Positions 35,041 through 43,792 are shown, counted from the first letter of the stretch. The stretch is 64,000 nucleotides of DNA from Oceanitalea sp047302425 (GCF_047302425.1 NZ_CP154855.1:496001-560000); one strand, 5' to 3'. Notes: a model not told the origin generated them from the letters alone. Made by a program: numbers and translations.

Positions 35041-35874
35041 ATGACTGCGAACGACGGCGGACCGGACGAGCCCCGCTACGGGCGACGCCTGCCCGAGGGC
35101 CAGCAGCCGCCGTCGACGCCGCCGACCTACGGGCAGCAGGACCCCTACGGCCAGCAGCCCGGTGGGTACGGCCAGCAGCAGGGCGGTTACGGGCAGCCCG
35201 GTGCTTACCAGCAGGGTGGGTACGGCCAGCAGGGTTACGGGCAGCAGCCCGGGTACGGCCAGCAGCCCGGGTACGGCCAGCAGGGCTACGGTCAGCCCGG
35301 CGGCTACGGCTACGGGCCGGGGCCGAGCGGCCCGCCGCCCAGGCGCACCGGCCCGGTCGTCATGATCGTCGTGTCCGCGATCGCCATGGTCGCGGCGCCG
35401 GTCATCGGCTTCCTCATCGGCATCGCCTCGATCGTCGACTCGGTCGAGGGCATGGCGGACGGCGCCCAGGTCGCCAACGGCGGGTCCACCGACCTGCAGG
35501 CCGACACCGACTACGTCATCTACTTCGACAGCTCGACGGTCGACGCCAGCCAGATCGAGTGCACGATCACCGGCCCGGGCGGCCAGGACATCGCCACGAC
35601 CCCCGACACCTTCGGCCTCGACGTTCCGGACGCGGCCGTGGGCCTCGGCTTCACGACGGCGCAGGCCGGCGACCACACCGTCGACTGCGACCTGCCCCAG
35701 GGCGTCAGCTCGACGCTCCTCATCGGGCCGCCCCTCGACATCTCCGACCTCACGGGCATCGGGATCGCGCTCCTCGTCGGCCTGGCGGTCGGCTTCGTCG
35801 CCTTCATCCTGCTCATCGTCGGCATCGTCTGGCTCGTGCGCGTCAACAAACGCATCCGCACCGGCCAGTACTGA
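35041..35874 (+). CDS. Membrane protein with Gln/Gly/Tyr-rich repeat N-terminus
   Basis: The product is 277 residues. Residues ~30-90 are low-complexity repeats of GYGQQPGYGQQ. A membrane helix (VVMIVVSAIAMVAAPVIGFLIG) precedes a ~110-residue extracytoplasmic domain with two cysteines (QIECTITGPG and HTVDCDLP). A second helix (IGIALLVGLAVGFVAFILLIVGIVWLV) and a basic end follow. The repeat segment is probably cytoplasmic. Such Q/Y/G-rich tails are seen in several actinobacterial membrane proteins of unknown function. A strong bidirectional terminator follows the stop. Confidence 0.75.
   Translation: MTANDGGPDEPRYGRRLPEGQQPPSTPPTYGQQDPYGQQPGGYGQQQGGYGQPGAYQQGGYGQQGYGQQPGYGQQPGYGQQGYGQPGGYGYGPGPSGPPPRRTGPVVMIVVSAIAMVAAPVIGFLIGIASIVDSVEGMADGAQVANGGSTDLQADTDYVIYFDSSTVDASQIECTITGPGGQDIATTPDTFGLDVPDAAVGLGFTTAQAGDHTVDCDLPQGVSSTLLIGPPLDISDLTGIGIALLVGLAVGFVAFILLIVGIVWLVRVNKRIRTGQY
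35127..35312 (+). repeat. Degenerate tandem repeats encoding GYGQQ motifs
   Basis: The segment consists of variants of GGGTACGGCCAGCAG, with TACGGGCAGCAGCCC and TACGGTCAGCCC as diverged copies, about 12-15 bases each. Near-identical neighbouring copies (for example around 35257 and 35272) suggest recent slippage. Confidence 0.75.
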
Positions 35875-35880
35875 GACCAG

Positions 35881-35910
35881 CGAAGCCGGCCCCCGCGGGG
35901 GCCGGCTTCG
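35881..35910. terminator. Bidirectional terminator, perfect 30-base palindrome
   Basis: The 15-base half CGAAGCCGGCCCCCG is followed directly by its exact reverse complement. It lies between convergent genes ending at 35874 and 35917; TCGTCGTTC follows on the plus strand, giving a weak U-rich tail. Confidence 0.85.
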
Positions 35911-35916
35911 TCGTTC

Positions 35917-38001
35917 CTACTGTGCGTCGTCGCCCAGGCGCTGCCAGAGGAACTCGTAGGCGAGGGCCTGCATGAAGGCCGCCTGGGCGTTGGTCGCGGC
36001 CCCGCCGTGCCCGCCCTCGATGTTCTCGTAGTACGTCACGTCCTTGCCCGCCTCGGCCATGAGCGCCATCATCTTGCGCGCGTGGCCGGGGTGGACGCGG
36101 TCGTCCCGCGTCGAGGTGGTGAACAGGACGGGCGGGTGCTCGTCGTCGGCGTCGAAGCGGTGGTAGGCCGAGAAGGTGCGGATGAACTCCCACTGCTCGG
36201 GGTCGTCCGGGTCGCCGTACTCGGCCATCCACGAGGCGCCGGCCAGGAGGTGGCTGTAGCGCTTCATGTCGAGCAGCGGCACCTGGCACACGATCGCGCC
36301 GAAGAGCTCGGGGTAGCCGGTGATCATGTTGCCCATGAGCAGGCCGCCGTTCGAGCCGCCCTGGGCGCCCAGGTGGGCGGGGGAGGTGACGCCCCGCGCG
36401 ACGAGGTCGCGGGCGACGGCGGCGAAGTCCTCGTAGGCGCGGTGGCGCTTCTCCTTGAGTGCGGCCTGGTGCCAGCGCGGCCCGTACTCCCCGCCGCCAC
36501 GGATGTTGGCGACGACGTAGGCGCCACCCCGGGCGAGCCACGCGCGCCCGACGGCGGCCGAGTACGCCGGCAGGCGGGGGATCTCGAAGCCCCCGTAGCC
36601 GGACAGGAGGGTCGGCAACGGGCGCACCACCTCGTTGTCCGCCACGGGCGTGGGGGAGACCTGGAAGTACGGCACCCGGGTGCCGTCGTCGGAGACGGCG
36701 AAGTGCTGCTCGACGTGCAGGCCGTCGGTGTCGAAGAAGGCCGGCAGCGACTTGAGCGGCTCGAGGGCGACGACGCCCGCGTTCTCGTCGAGGTCGAGCC
36801 GGGCGAGCGTCGTCGGGGTGAGGAAGCCGGTGACGGTGAGCCACAGGGCGTCGGACTCGTCGGGGTCGACGGCGCCGACGGCGATCGTCGCCAGCTCCGG
36901 TGCCTCCCAGCCGCCGGGCGCGGCGGAGAGGTCGAGCGGGCGCCGCTGCCACGTCCCGTCGGTCGGGGTGAGGACCTCGAGGCGGTTGACGACGTCGTCG
37001 AGGACGTTGAGGACGAGGTGGTGACGGGTCCAGGTCGCCCCGACGAGCGCCGTCGTCCTCGTCGGCTCGTAGAGCACGGTGAAGTCGCGGCTGCCGGCGA
37101 GGAACTCGTCGAGGCGGATGGCGACGAGCCCGCCGCCGGGCAGCAGCCGGCCCCCCACCTCCCAGTCCTCGCGCAGCTCGACGGTGAGCCACTCGCGGTG
37201 GAGGTCCGGCTCGGCGGAGCGCGGCACGTCGATGCGGGTGAGCTCACCCCCGTCGAGCAGGTAGGTGTCGGAGTCGTAGAAGGCGCGGGCGCGGAAGACG
37301 AGGTCGCGCTCGAAACCGGGCGTGAAGTCGTGGCCGGCGCCGATGGACATGTCGGTGTGCTCGCCGGCGAAGACCTCCGGTGCGTCCGCCAGGGCGGTGC
37401 CGCGCTCCCAGCGGCGCACCGTGCGCGGGTAGCCGGAGGGGGTCATCGAGCCCTCCCCGAAGTCGGTGTAGGCGAAGACGACGTCGCCGGAGGTGTCGGC
37501 CCAGCGCAACGCGCCCTTGGACTCCTCGCGGACGAAGCCGTCCGCGACGAAGGTCTTGGTCACGAGGTCGAACTCGCGGGTGACGTCGGCGTCGGCGCCG
37601 CCGCGGGACAGGGCGACGAGGGCCTTCTCGTAGGACGGGCGCAGCACGTGGGCGCCGTGCCAGACCCAGTTCACGCCCTCCTCGGCGGCGAGCGCGTCGA
37701 CGTCGAGGAGCACCTCCCACTCCGGGTCCGCGCTGCGGTAGGAGTCCCACGTGGTGCGCCGCCACACGCCGCGCTCGTGCTCCGCGTCGGTCCAGAAGTT
37801 GTAGAGGTGATCGCCGCGCTGGACGACGGCGGGGATCTTGTCCGTCGAGTCGAGGACCTCGAGGATCTCCTCCCGCAGCCGGGTGAAGCGCTCGGTCTCC
37901 AGGGCGGTGACCGCCCGCTCGTTGTGGGCCCGGACCCAGTCGAGCGCCTCGGCGCCCTCGACGTCCTCGAGCCAGGCGTGGGGGTCGGTGTGGGAAGTCA
38001 T
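35917..38001 (-). CDS. Prolyl oligopeptidase family serine peptidase (S9)
   Basis: The product is 694 residues. A seven-bladed beta-propeller domain (residues ~70-400) precedes an alpha/beta-hydrolase domain. The nucleophile is Ser550 in GGSNGGLLMGNM. The acid is the Asp in TSTRDDRVHPGHA, and the His is in EGGHGGAATN. There is no signal peptide, so it is probably cytoplasmic, cutting short peptides on the carboxyl side of proline or similar residues. The start MTSHTDPHAWLEDVEG matches the family's first conserved block. It ends at a shared terminator with the QGY-rich protein gene. Confidence 0.92.
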   Translation of the reverse strand: MTSHTDPHAWLEDVEGAEALDWVRAHNERAVTALETERFTRLREEILEVLDSTDKIPAVVQRGDHLYNFWTDAEHERGVWRRTTWDSYRSADPEWEVLLDVDALAAEEGVNWVWHGAHVLRPSYEKALVALSRGGADADVTREFDLVTKTFVADGFVREESKGALRWADTSGDVVFAYTDFGEGSMTPSGYPRTVRRWERGTALADAPEVFAGEHTDMSIGAGHDFTPGFERDLVFRARAFYDSDTYLLDGGELTRIDVPRSAEPDLHREWLTVELREDWEVGGRLLPGGGLVAIRLDEFLAGSRDFTVLYEPTRTTALVGATWTRHHLVLNVLDDVVNRLEVLTPTDGTWQRRPLDLSAAPGGWEAPELATIAVGAVDPDESDALWLTVTGFLTPTTLARLDLDENAGVVALEPLKSLPAFFDTDGLHVEQHFAVSDDGTRVPYFQVSPTPVADNEVVRPLPTLLSGYGGFEIPRLPAYSAAVGRAWLARGGAYVVANIRGGGEYGPRWHQAALKEKRHRAYEDFAAVARDLVARGVTSPAHLGAQGGSNGGLLMGNMITGYPELFGAIVCQVPLLDMKRYSHLLAGASWMAEYGDPDDPEQWEFIRTFSAYHRFDADDEHPPVLFTTSTRDDRVHPGHARKMMALMAEAGKDVTYYENIEGGHGGAATNAQAAFMQALAYEFLWQRLGDDAQ

Positions 38002-38024
38002 GGGGACATCCCATCACGCGCGCC

Positions 38025-38059
38025 GACGGCCGGGCCCCCGTGCGGGGAGCCCGGCCGTC
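38025..38059 (-). terminator. Probable terminator after the small antitoxin-like gene
   Basis: Arms GACGGCCGGGC (38025-38035) and GCCCGGCCGTC (38049-38059) form an 11-bp stem seven bases past the minus-strand stop. It lacks a U tract. Confidence 0.55.
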
Positions 38060-38065
38060 CGCGGG

Positions 38066-38230
38066 TCACTCGCTGCCGATCTTCTTGTCGGCCGCGTCCT
38101 GCGCCTTGTCGATCTTGTCGCCGTGCTTGCCGCCGGTCTTGGAGTCGGCCGCGTCGCCCGCCTTGTCGAGGGCGGCGTCGGTCTTCTGCTCGTCGCCGAG
38201 GGCGTCCTTGGCCTTGTCGCCGATACCCAT
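38066..38230 (-). CDS. Small Rv0909/MT0933-type antitoxin-like protein
   Basis: The product is 54 residues: it starts MGIGDKAKDALGDEQ and continues with KAGDAADSKTGGKHGDKIDKA. This pattern of amphipathic charged helices with the T-G-G-K turn is typical of the MT0933 antitoxin family, whose M. tuberculosis member Rv0909 pairs with toxin Rv0910. No toxin-like gene lies on either side, and many homologues are orphans. A CsbD-like stress protein is the alternative by composition. AAGGGGAGA lies seven bases before the ATG. A hairpin follows the stop. Confidence 0.75.
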   Translation of the reverse strand: MGIGDKAKDALGDEQKTDAALDKAGDAADSKTGGKHGDKIDKAQDAADKKIGSE

Positions 38231-38321
38231 GCTCGGTCTCCCCTTCCGTTCGCGCCGCCGGGTCGCGGCTCGTCCTCAGACAGTGCTCCCCGCCGCCCGG
38301 ACCCGCAACGCGAGGAGTCGA

Positions 38322-38327
38322 TAGCCT
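38322..38327 (+). promoter_or_regulatory. Candidate -10 element (leaderless), amidase gene
   Basis: TAGCCT is exactly six bases before the ATG at 38334, without a ribosome binding site in between. Confidence 0.5.
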
Positions 38328-38333
38328 CGAGCG

Positions 38334-39761
38334 ATGAGTGACATCCACGAGCTCAGCGCCCTGGACCTCGCCGCCGCCGTCCACAGCGGCGAGCTCAGCC
38401 CCGACGACGTCGTCGAGCACACCCTCGAGCGCGCCGAGCGGCTCGGGCCGGCCGTCGGCGCCTTCGCCCACCTCACCCCCGAGCTCGCCCGCGAGCAGGC
38501 AGCCGCAGCCACCCGCCGGCTGCGCGAGGGCGGGGAGCTGCCGCCCTTCCTCGGCGTCCCGGTGCCGGTCAAGGACCTCGCGATGGTGGCGGGCCAGCCC
38601 TTCGAGGCGGGCAGCGCCGCCCTGCGTGGCTTCATCGCCCCCGCCGACGACGGCGTCACCATCCGCCTGCGCGAGGCCGGCACCCTCATGGTGGGCAAGA
38701 CGACGACGCCCGAGCTCGGCCTGCCCTCCTACACCGAGCCCGACGTCGCGGCCCCGGCCCGCAGCCCCTGGGACCCGCGCCGCAGCGCCGGCGGCTCCTC
38801 GGGCGGGGCGGCCGCGGCGGTTGCCGCAGGCATCGTCCCCGCGGCGCACGCCAGTGACGGTGGCGGCTCCATCCGCATCCCCGCCGCGGCGTGCGGTCTC
38901 GTCGGGCTCAAGGCCAGCCGCGGGCGCGTCTCCAAGGGCCCGCTCGGCGTCGACGGCGCCGGGCTCACCGTCGACGGCGTCGTCACCCGCACGGTGCGTG
39001 ACACTGCGGCCTTCCTCGACGTCCTGTCCCGGCCGTGGCCGGGCGACCACTACCTCCTGCCCGGTCCCCGGTCCTCGTTCCTCGAGGCCTGCGACCGTCC
39101 GCCGCGGCGGCTGCGCGTCGGGGTCCTCACCCAGCCGGTCAACGTCCACGAGGCGCCGGTCCACGAGAGCTCCCTCGCCGCCGTCGACCGTGCCGTCCGG
39201 CTCCTCGAGGGGATGGGGCACACGGTGACGACGACGCAGGTGCCCTTCAGCCCCGAGGAGTGGGACGCGTTCAACCCGCTGTGGGCCGTCGGGGCACTGT
39301 CCGCCCCGGTCCCGCCGGAGGCGGAGGACCTGCTCGTGCCCCTCACCCGGTGGATGCGTGAGCAGGGGAGGCAGTACTCGGGGGTCGACTACGCGGCCGC
39401 CGTCGCCTCGGTCCAGCGCCTGGCGCGCTCGGCGGCCGCGGTGTGGGCGGACCTCGACGTCGTCCTCACGCCGGCGCTCGCGACACCCGCGCCGCTCATC
39501 GGTGGCATGCGCAACGACGCCGACCCCGGGGCGGACTTCGAGGCGCAGAAGGCCTTCACGCCGTGGACGAGCCCGTGGAACATGCTCGGCGCCCCGGCCA
39601 TCGCGGTGCCCCTCCACCGGGCCGAGGTCGACGGCGTCACGCTGCCGGTCGGCGTCCAGCTCGGCGCGACGCGGCTGGGAGACGAGGAGCTGCTCCTCGG
39701 TCTGGCTGCCGCGCTCGAGGAGGCCGACCCCTGGCCCACGGGCCCGGTCGAGCCGGCCTGA
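38334..39761 (+). CDS. Amidase signature family enzyme
   Basis: The product is 475 residues. The Ser-cisSer-Lys triad is visible: Lys80 in PVPVKDLAM, the cis-Ser in AGGSSGGAAAAVAAG (~156), and the nucleophile Ser179 in SDGGGSIRIPAA. The family hydrolyses amides, including short aliphatic amides, nylon oligomers and peptides; substrate is not assignable. It is not GatA by context, since no gatB or gatC is adjacent. Length is normal. The next gene on this strand is clpB, about 490 bases downstream, and a small Pro-rich gene on the other strand lies between. Confidence 0.9.
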   Translation: MSDIHELSALDLAAAVHSGELSPDDVVEHTLERAERLGPAVGAFAHLTPELAREQAAAATRRLREGGELPPFLGVPVPVKDLAMVAGQPFEAGSAALRGFIAPADDGVTIRLREAGTLMVGKTTTPELGLPSYTEPDVAAPARSPWDPRRSAGGSSGGAAAAVAAGIVPAAHASDGGGSIRIPAAACGLVGLKASRGRVSKGPLGVDGAGLTVDGVVTRTVRDTAAFLDVLSRPWPGDHYLLPGPRSSFLEACDRPPRRLRVGVLTQPVNVHEAPVHESSLAAVDRAVRLLEGMGHTVTTTQVPFSPEEWDAFNPLWAVGALSAPVPPEAEDLLVPLTRWMREQGRQYSGVDYAAAVASVQRLARSAAAVWADLDVVLTPALATPAPLIGGMRNDADPGADFEAQKAFTPWTSPWNMLGAPAIAVPLHRAEVDGVTLPVGVQLGATRLGDEELLLGLAAALEEADPWPTGPVEPA

Positions 39762-39890
39762 GCCGGGCCGAGCCTCAGACTCAGCCACGGATCTCGCCAC
39801 AAAGGCTGCTGGGCCGACGCGACACGCCGACGACTCGCCGAGCCCGCGCTGTCATAAGCGCCGGTTGTGGCGGGATCCGGAAGCCGAGCC

Positions 39891-40091
39891 TCAGTCCGGC
39901 GGCTCCAGCGGAGGCGGGCCGGGGGACTCGCTCGGCGGCTCGGGGTCCGGCGCGCTCGGCGGCGCGGTGGGCGGCTGGCCCGGGGGTGGCGGGTCGGCGA
40001 GCGGGGCCGCGGGCTCCTGGGAGGGGACCGGCTCACCCGGCGGGACAGCGGGACCGCCGGGGCCGGGGCCGGGCGGAGGAAGTGTCGACAT
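39891..40091 (-). CDS. Small proline-rich protein, 66 residues
   Basis: Nearly half the residues are proline (MSTLPPPGPGPGGP to PPPLEPPD), with Glu/Asp and no aromatic residue or cysteine; it must be disordered. Extremely GC-rich DNA makes chance frames likely, but GAGGAG lies six to seven bases before the ATG and no competing gene overlaps it, which supports a real gene. It is divergent from clpB with a 157-base gap that contains a HAIR site. Function is unknown. Confidence 0.5.
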   Translation of the reverse strand: MSTLPPPGPGPGGPAVPPGEPVPSQEPAAPLADPPPPGQPPTAPPSAPDPEPPSESPGPPPLEPPD

Positions 40092-40180
40092 GGTGACTCC
40101 TCATCTGGTCGGGAGGTGATCGTGCGCGCCGCGGCCGCCGGCCGCATCTCGTCGGTGGTCGCAAGAGGTGCGGGGAGAGA

Positions 40181-40201
40181 CTTGAGCGGAATAGACTCAA
40201 C
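40181..40201. promoter_or_regulatory. HAIR operator (HspR site) upstream of clpB
   Basis: CTTGAGC-N7-ACTCAAC differs from the HAIR consensus only at the last base of each half. It is 47 bases before the clpB start and puts clpB under HspR, as known in Streptomyces. TAGACT inside it (40192-40197) could be the -10. Confidence 0.9.
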
Positions 40202-40248
40202 CCTGCGGTGTTGAACTCAGCAGAACCTGAACTCACCCGGAGGTCTTG

Positions 40249-42861
40249 ATGGACAAGCTGACGACCAAGTCGCAGGAGGCGATCGCCTCCGCGATGCGCG
40301 CGGCCGCGACGGCCGGCAACCCCCAGCTCGAGCCGGTCCACGTGCTCGTCGCCCTGCTCGAGCAGCCCGGCGGGGTCGCCCCCGCCCTCGTCGACGCCGT
40401 GGGCGCGAACCGCGCGGAGATCGTCGAGCGTGCCCGGGCGGCCGCCGCCGCACTCCCCGGTGCCTCCGGCTCCTCCGTCGCCCAGCCCTCGCCCTCCCGC
40501 CCGATGATGGCTGTCATCACCCACGCGGGGGAGGAGGCCACCGCGCTCGGCGACGAGTTCGTCTCGACCGAGCACCTCCTGCTCGCCCTCGCGCGCAGCG
40601 AGAGCCCCGCCGGCCAGGTGCTGCGCGACCTCGGCGCCGACCGCGAGGCACTCCTCGACGCCCTGCCCACCGTCCGTGGCTCCGGCCGCGTGACGAGCGC
40701 CGACCCCGAGGGCACCTACAACGCCCTGGAGAAGTACGGCCAGGACCTCACCGCCGCCGCCCGCGAGGGCCGTCTCGACCCGGTCATCGGCCGGGACGCC
40801 GAGATCCGCCGCGTCGTCCAGGTCCTCTCCCGCCGCACGAAGAACAACCCCGTCCTCATCGGTGAGCCCGGCGTCGGCAAGACCGCCGTCGTCGAGGGCC
40901 TGGCCCAGCGCATCGTCAACGGGGACGTCCCTGAGTCGCTGCGCGACAAGCGCCTCATCGCCCTCGACCTCGGCTCGATGGTCGCCGGCGCGAAGTACCG
41001 CGGCGAGTTCGAGGAGCGCCTCAAGGCCGTCCTCCAGGAGATCAAGGACTCCGACGGCGAGGTCGTCACCTTCATCGACGAGCTCCACACCGTCGTCGGT
41101 GCCGGGGCCGCCGAGGGCTCGATGGACGCGGGCAACATGCTCAAGCCCATGCTCGCCCGCGGTGAGCTGCGGATGGTCGGCGCCACGACGCTCGACGAGT
41201 TCCGCGAGCACGTCGAGAAGGACCCGGCCCTGGAGCGCCGCTTCCAGCAGGTCTTCGTCGGGGAGCCCTCCGTCGAGGACACCGTGACGATCCTGCGTGG
41301 CATCGCGCCCAAGTACGAGGCCCACCACCAGGTGACGATCTCCGACGGCGCGCTCGTCGCCGCGGCGACCCTCTCCGACCGCTACATCAGCGGGCGTCAG
41401 CTGCCGGACAAGGCCATCGACCTCGTCGACGAGGCCGCCTCCCGCCTGCGCATGGAGCTCGACTCCTCCCCGGAGGAGGTCGACGCGCTGCGCCGCTCCG
41501 TCGAGCGGCTGCGGATGGAGGAGGCCTACCTCCTCGAGTCCGCCGACGCCGACGACCCGGCCTCCCAGGAGCGCCTCGAGCGGCTGCGCGCCGAGCTCGC
41601 CGACCGCTCCGAGGAGCTCGCCGCCCTCACCGCCCGGTGGGAGGCGGAGAAGGCCGGCCACAACCGCATCGGTGACCTCAAGCAGCGCCTCGACTCCCTG
41701 CGCACCGAGGCGGACCGCGCCGAGCGCGAGGGCCGCTACGAGGACGCCGGGCGCCTGCGCTACGGCGAGATCCCCGCCGTCGAGCGGGAGATCCGCGACG
41801 CGGAGGCCGCCGAGGCCACCCAGCCCACCGACGCCCCGATGATCGCCGACCGCGTCTCCGCCGACGAGGTCGCCGAGGTCGTCGCCGCGTGGACCGGCAT
41901 CCCGGTCGGGCGGCTCCTCGAGGGGGAGACCGAGAAGCTGCTGCGCATGGAGGACGTCCTCGGGCAGCGGCTCATCGGGCAGAAGCGGGCCGTGCAGGCC
42001 GTGTCCGACGCCGTGCGGCGCTCGCGGGCCGGCCTGGCCGACCCCGACCGGCCCACCGGCTCCTTCCTCTTCCTCGGCCCCACCGGCGTGGGCAAGACCG
42101 AGCTGGCCAAGTCCCTCGCGGACTTCCTCTTCGACGACGAGCGCGCGATCGTGCGCATCGACATGAGCGAGTACTCCGAGAAGCACTCGGTCTCGCGGCT
42201 GGTCGGTGCCCCTCCGGGCTACGTCGGCTACGAGGAGGGCGGCCAGCTCACCGAGGCGGTCCGCCGCCGGCCCTACTCCGTCGTCCTGCTCGACGAGGTG
42301 GAGAAGGCCCACCCCGAGGTCTTCGACATCCTCCTCCAGGTGCTCGACGACGGCCGCCTCACCGACGGTCAGGGCCGCACGGTGGACTTCCGCAACGTCA
42401 TCCTCGTCCTCACCTCGAACCTTGGCTCCCAGTTCCTCGTGGACCAGACGCTGTCCGACGAGGCCAAGCGGGAGTCGGTGATGACGGCGGTGCGGGCCTC
42501 CTTCAAGCCGGAGTTCCTCAACCGGCTCGACGACATCGTCATCTTCGACGCGCTCACGCTCGAGGAGCTGAGCTCGATCGTCGAGCTGCAGGTCGCGCGG
42601 CTGCGCGACCGGCTCGCCGAGCGCCGGATCACCCTCGACGTCACCGCGGCGGCTGCCGAGTGGCTCGCCTTCGAGGGGTACGACCCGGCCTACGGTGCCC
42701 GGCCGCTGCGACGCCTCGTCCAGCGCGAGATCGGGGACCAGCTCGCCAAGCTGATGCTCGGCGGCGAGGTCGCTGACGGCGCGACCGTCACGGTGGACCG
42801 CGGCCCCGACGGCGGCCTCGTCCTCACCGTCGACGCCGGCACCGCCGTCGCCGTCCAGTAA
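40249..42861 (+). CDS. clpB: ATP-dependent disaggregase ClpB
   Basis: The product is 870 residues. The N-terminal double Clp domain (~1-145) is followed by NBD1 with Walker A GEPGVGKT at 205-212. The coiled-coil middle domain (~400-525) separates ClpB from ClpA/ClpC. NBD2 has Walker A GPTGVGKT at 610-617, followed by the C-terminal D2 small domain. It rescues aggregated proteins with DnaK-DnaJ-GrpE. No ClpP-binding tripeptide is evident. ATG 40249 is chosen because GGAGG precedes it; a TTG one codon earlier is also open. HspR should repress it through the HAIR site. Confidence 0.97.
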   Translation: MDKLTTKSQEAIASAMRAAATAGNPQLEPVHVLVALLEQPGGVAPALVDAVGANRAEIVERARAAAAALPGASGSSVAQPSPSRPMMAVITHAGEEATALGDEFVSTEHLLLALARSESPAGQVLRDLGADREALLDALPTVRGSGRVTSADPEGTYNALEKYGQDLTAAAREGRLDPVIGRDAEIRRVVQVLSRRTKNNPVLIGEPGVGKTAVVEGLAQRIVNGDVPESLRDKRLIALDLGSMVAGAKYRGEFEERLKAVLQEIKDSDGEVVTFIDELHTVVGAGAAEGSMDAGNMLKPMLARGELRMVGATTLDEFREHVEKDPALERRFQQVFVGEPSVEDTVTILRGIAPKYEAHHQVTISDGALVAAATLSDRYISGRQLPDKAIDLVDEAASRLRMELDSSPEEVDALRRSVERLRMEEAYLLESADADDPASQERLERLRAELADRSEELAALTARWEAEKAGHNRIGDLKQRLDSLRTEADRAEREGRYEDAGRLRYGEIPAVEREIRDAEAAEATQPTDAPMIADRVSADEVAEVVAAWTGIPVGRLLEGETEKLLRMEDVLGQRLIGQKRAVQAVSDAVRRSRAGLADPDRPTGSFLFLGPTGVGKTELAKSLADFLFDDERAIVRIDMSEYSEKHSVSRLVGAPPGYVGYEEGGQLTEAVRRRPYSVVLLDEVEKAHPEVFDILLQVLDDGRLTDGQGRTVDFRNVILVLTSNLGSQFLVDQTLSDEAKRESVMTAVRASFKPEFLNRLDDIVIFDALTLEELSSIVELQVARLRDRLAERRITLDVTAAAAEWLAFEGYDPAYGARPLRRLVQREIGDQLAKLMLGGEVADGATVTVDRGPDGGLVLTVDAGTAVAVQ

Positions 42862-42862
42862 C

Positions 42863-42911
42863 AACTCCGCTCTCGGCGGGAGGGGGTAACCCTCTCGCCG
42901 AGAGCGGAGTT
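42863..42911 (+). terminator. Strong terminator after clpB
   Basis: A 22-bp stem (AACTCCGCTCTCGGCG paired with CGCCGAGAGCGGAGTT, extended by GGGAGGG/CCCTCTC with one G-U) and a GGTAA loop begin two bases after the stop; TCTTCC follows. Confidence 0.88.
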
Positions 42912-42950
42912 CTTCCGGGGGCTGGGGACACCCGGTCCGTCCACAGGTGG

Positions 42951-42956
42951 CACCCT
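42951..42956 (+). promoter_or_regulatory. Candidate -10 element, serine hydrolase gene
   Basis: CACCCT lies seven bases before the ATG at 42964. The intervening GGGAGG is too close to the start to work as a normal ribosome binding site. Confidence 0.35.
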
Positions 42957-42963
42957 GGGAGGC

Positions 42964-43770
42964 ATGAGCGCTTTCGACCAGGTGGAGCTGCCGGACTTCC
43001 CACACGCCGTCGTCGTCACCGACGCCGACGGCGTGCGGCTGACCCACGGGGCGGCGCAGGAGTCCTTCCCGTGGGCCTCGGTGACGAAGCTGCTGACGGC
43101 GACGGCCACGCTCGTCGCCGTCTCGCGCCACCTCGTCGACCTCGACGAGCCCGCCGGGCCGGACGGCGCCACGGTGCGGCACCTGCTCGCCCACGCCTCG
43201 GGCGTGGCGATGGACTCCGACGACGTCCTCTCGGCCCCCGGCCGCCGGCGCATCTACAGCAACCGCGGCATGGAGATCGTCGCCGACCACGTCGCCGAGG
43301 CGACCGGCACGGACTTCGCGGACTGGCTCGAGGACACCGTGCTCGTGCCGCTCGGGCTGAGCACCGTCGTCCTCGCCGGCTCGCCGGCGCACGGCGCACG
43401 CGGCAGCGCCGAGGACCTCGCCGCCCTCGGCCGCGAGCTGCTCGCCCCCACCGTGCTCGACGCCGAGCTCCTCGCCGAGGCCGCCACCGTCCAGCTGCCC
43501 GGCCTGCCCGGCGTGCTGCCGGGCTTCGGGCGCCAGGACCCCAACGACTGGGGCCTGGGCTTCGAGATCCGCGGGACGAAGTCGCCGCACTGGACCGGCA
43601 GCGCGAACTCGCCCGAGACCTACGGCCACTTCGGCCAGTCCGGCAGCTTCCTGTGGGTCGACCCGCGGGCCGGGCTCGCCACCGCCTTCCTCGGCGCGCA
43701 GTCCTTCGGGGAGTGGGCGGCGCAGCTGTGGCCAGGCCTGTCCGACGCGGTCCTCACCGACCTGGGCTGA
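42964..43770 (+). CDS. Beta-lactamase-fold serine hydrolase (class C/PBP-like)
   Basis: The product is 268 residues. The SxxK nucleophile motif is SVTK (in FPWASVTKLLTATATL), the YxN motif is YSN, and the third motif region is HFGQSG. There is no signal peptide, so it is cytoplasmic and more likely an esterase or D-amino peptidase than a beta-lactamase. At 268 residues it is shorter than typical class C enzymes. A leaderless-type -10 precedes the start. It lies 22 bases before the patatin gene. Confidence 0.82.
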   Translation: MSAFDQVELPDFPHAVVVTDADGVRLTHGAAQESFPWASVTKLLTATATLVAVSRHLVDLDEPAGPDGATVRHLLAHASGVAMDSDDVLSAPGRRRIYSNRGMEIVADHVAEATGTDFADWLEDTVLVPLGLSTVVLAGSPAHGARGSAEDLAALGRELLAPTVLDAELLAEAATVQLPGLPGVLPGFGRQDPNDWGLGFEIRGTKSPHWTGSANSPETYGHFGQSGSFLWVDPRAGLATAFLGAQSFGEWAAQLWPGLSDAVLTDLG

Positions 43771-43780
43771 GCGCCCGCAC

Positions 43781-43786
43781 TAACCT
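43781..43786 (+). promoter_or_regulatory. Candidate -10 element (leaderless), patatin gene
   Basis: TAACCT is exactly six bases before the ATG at 43793; no Shine-Dalgarno sequence is present. Confidence 0.5.
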
Positions 43787-43792
43787 GCTGCC

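Noticed and set aside
40033..43629. Very long open frame on the minus strand opposite clpB and the serine hydrolase
   Set aside because: Its product is an unstructured run of G, R, E, V and L with no domain, exactly antisense to well-recognised genes; such frames are expected in DNA of this GC content.
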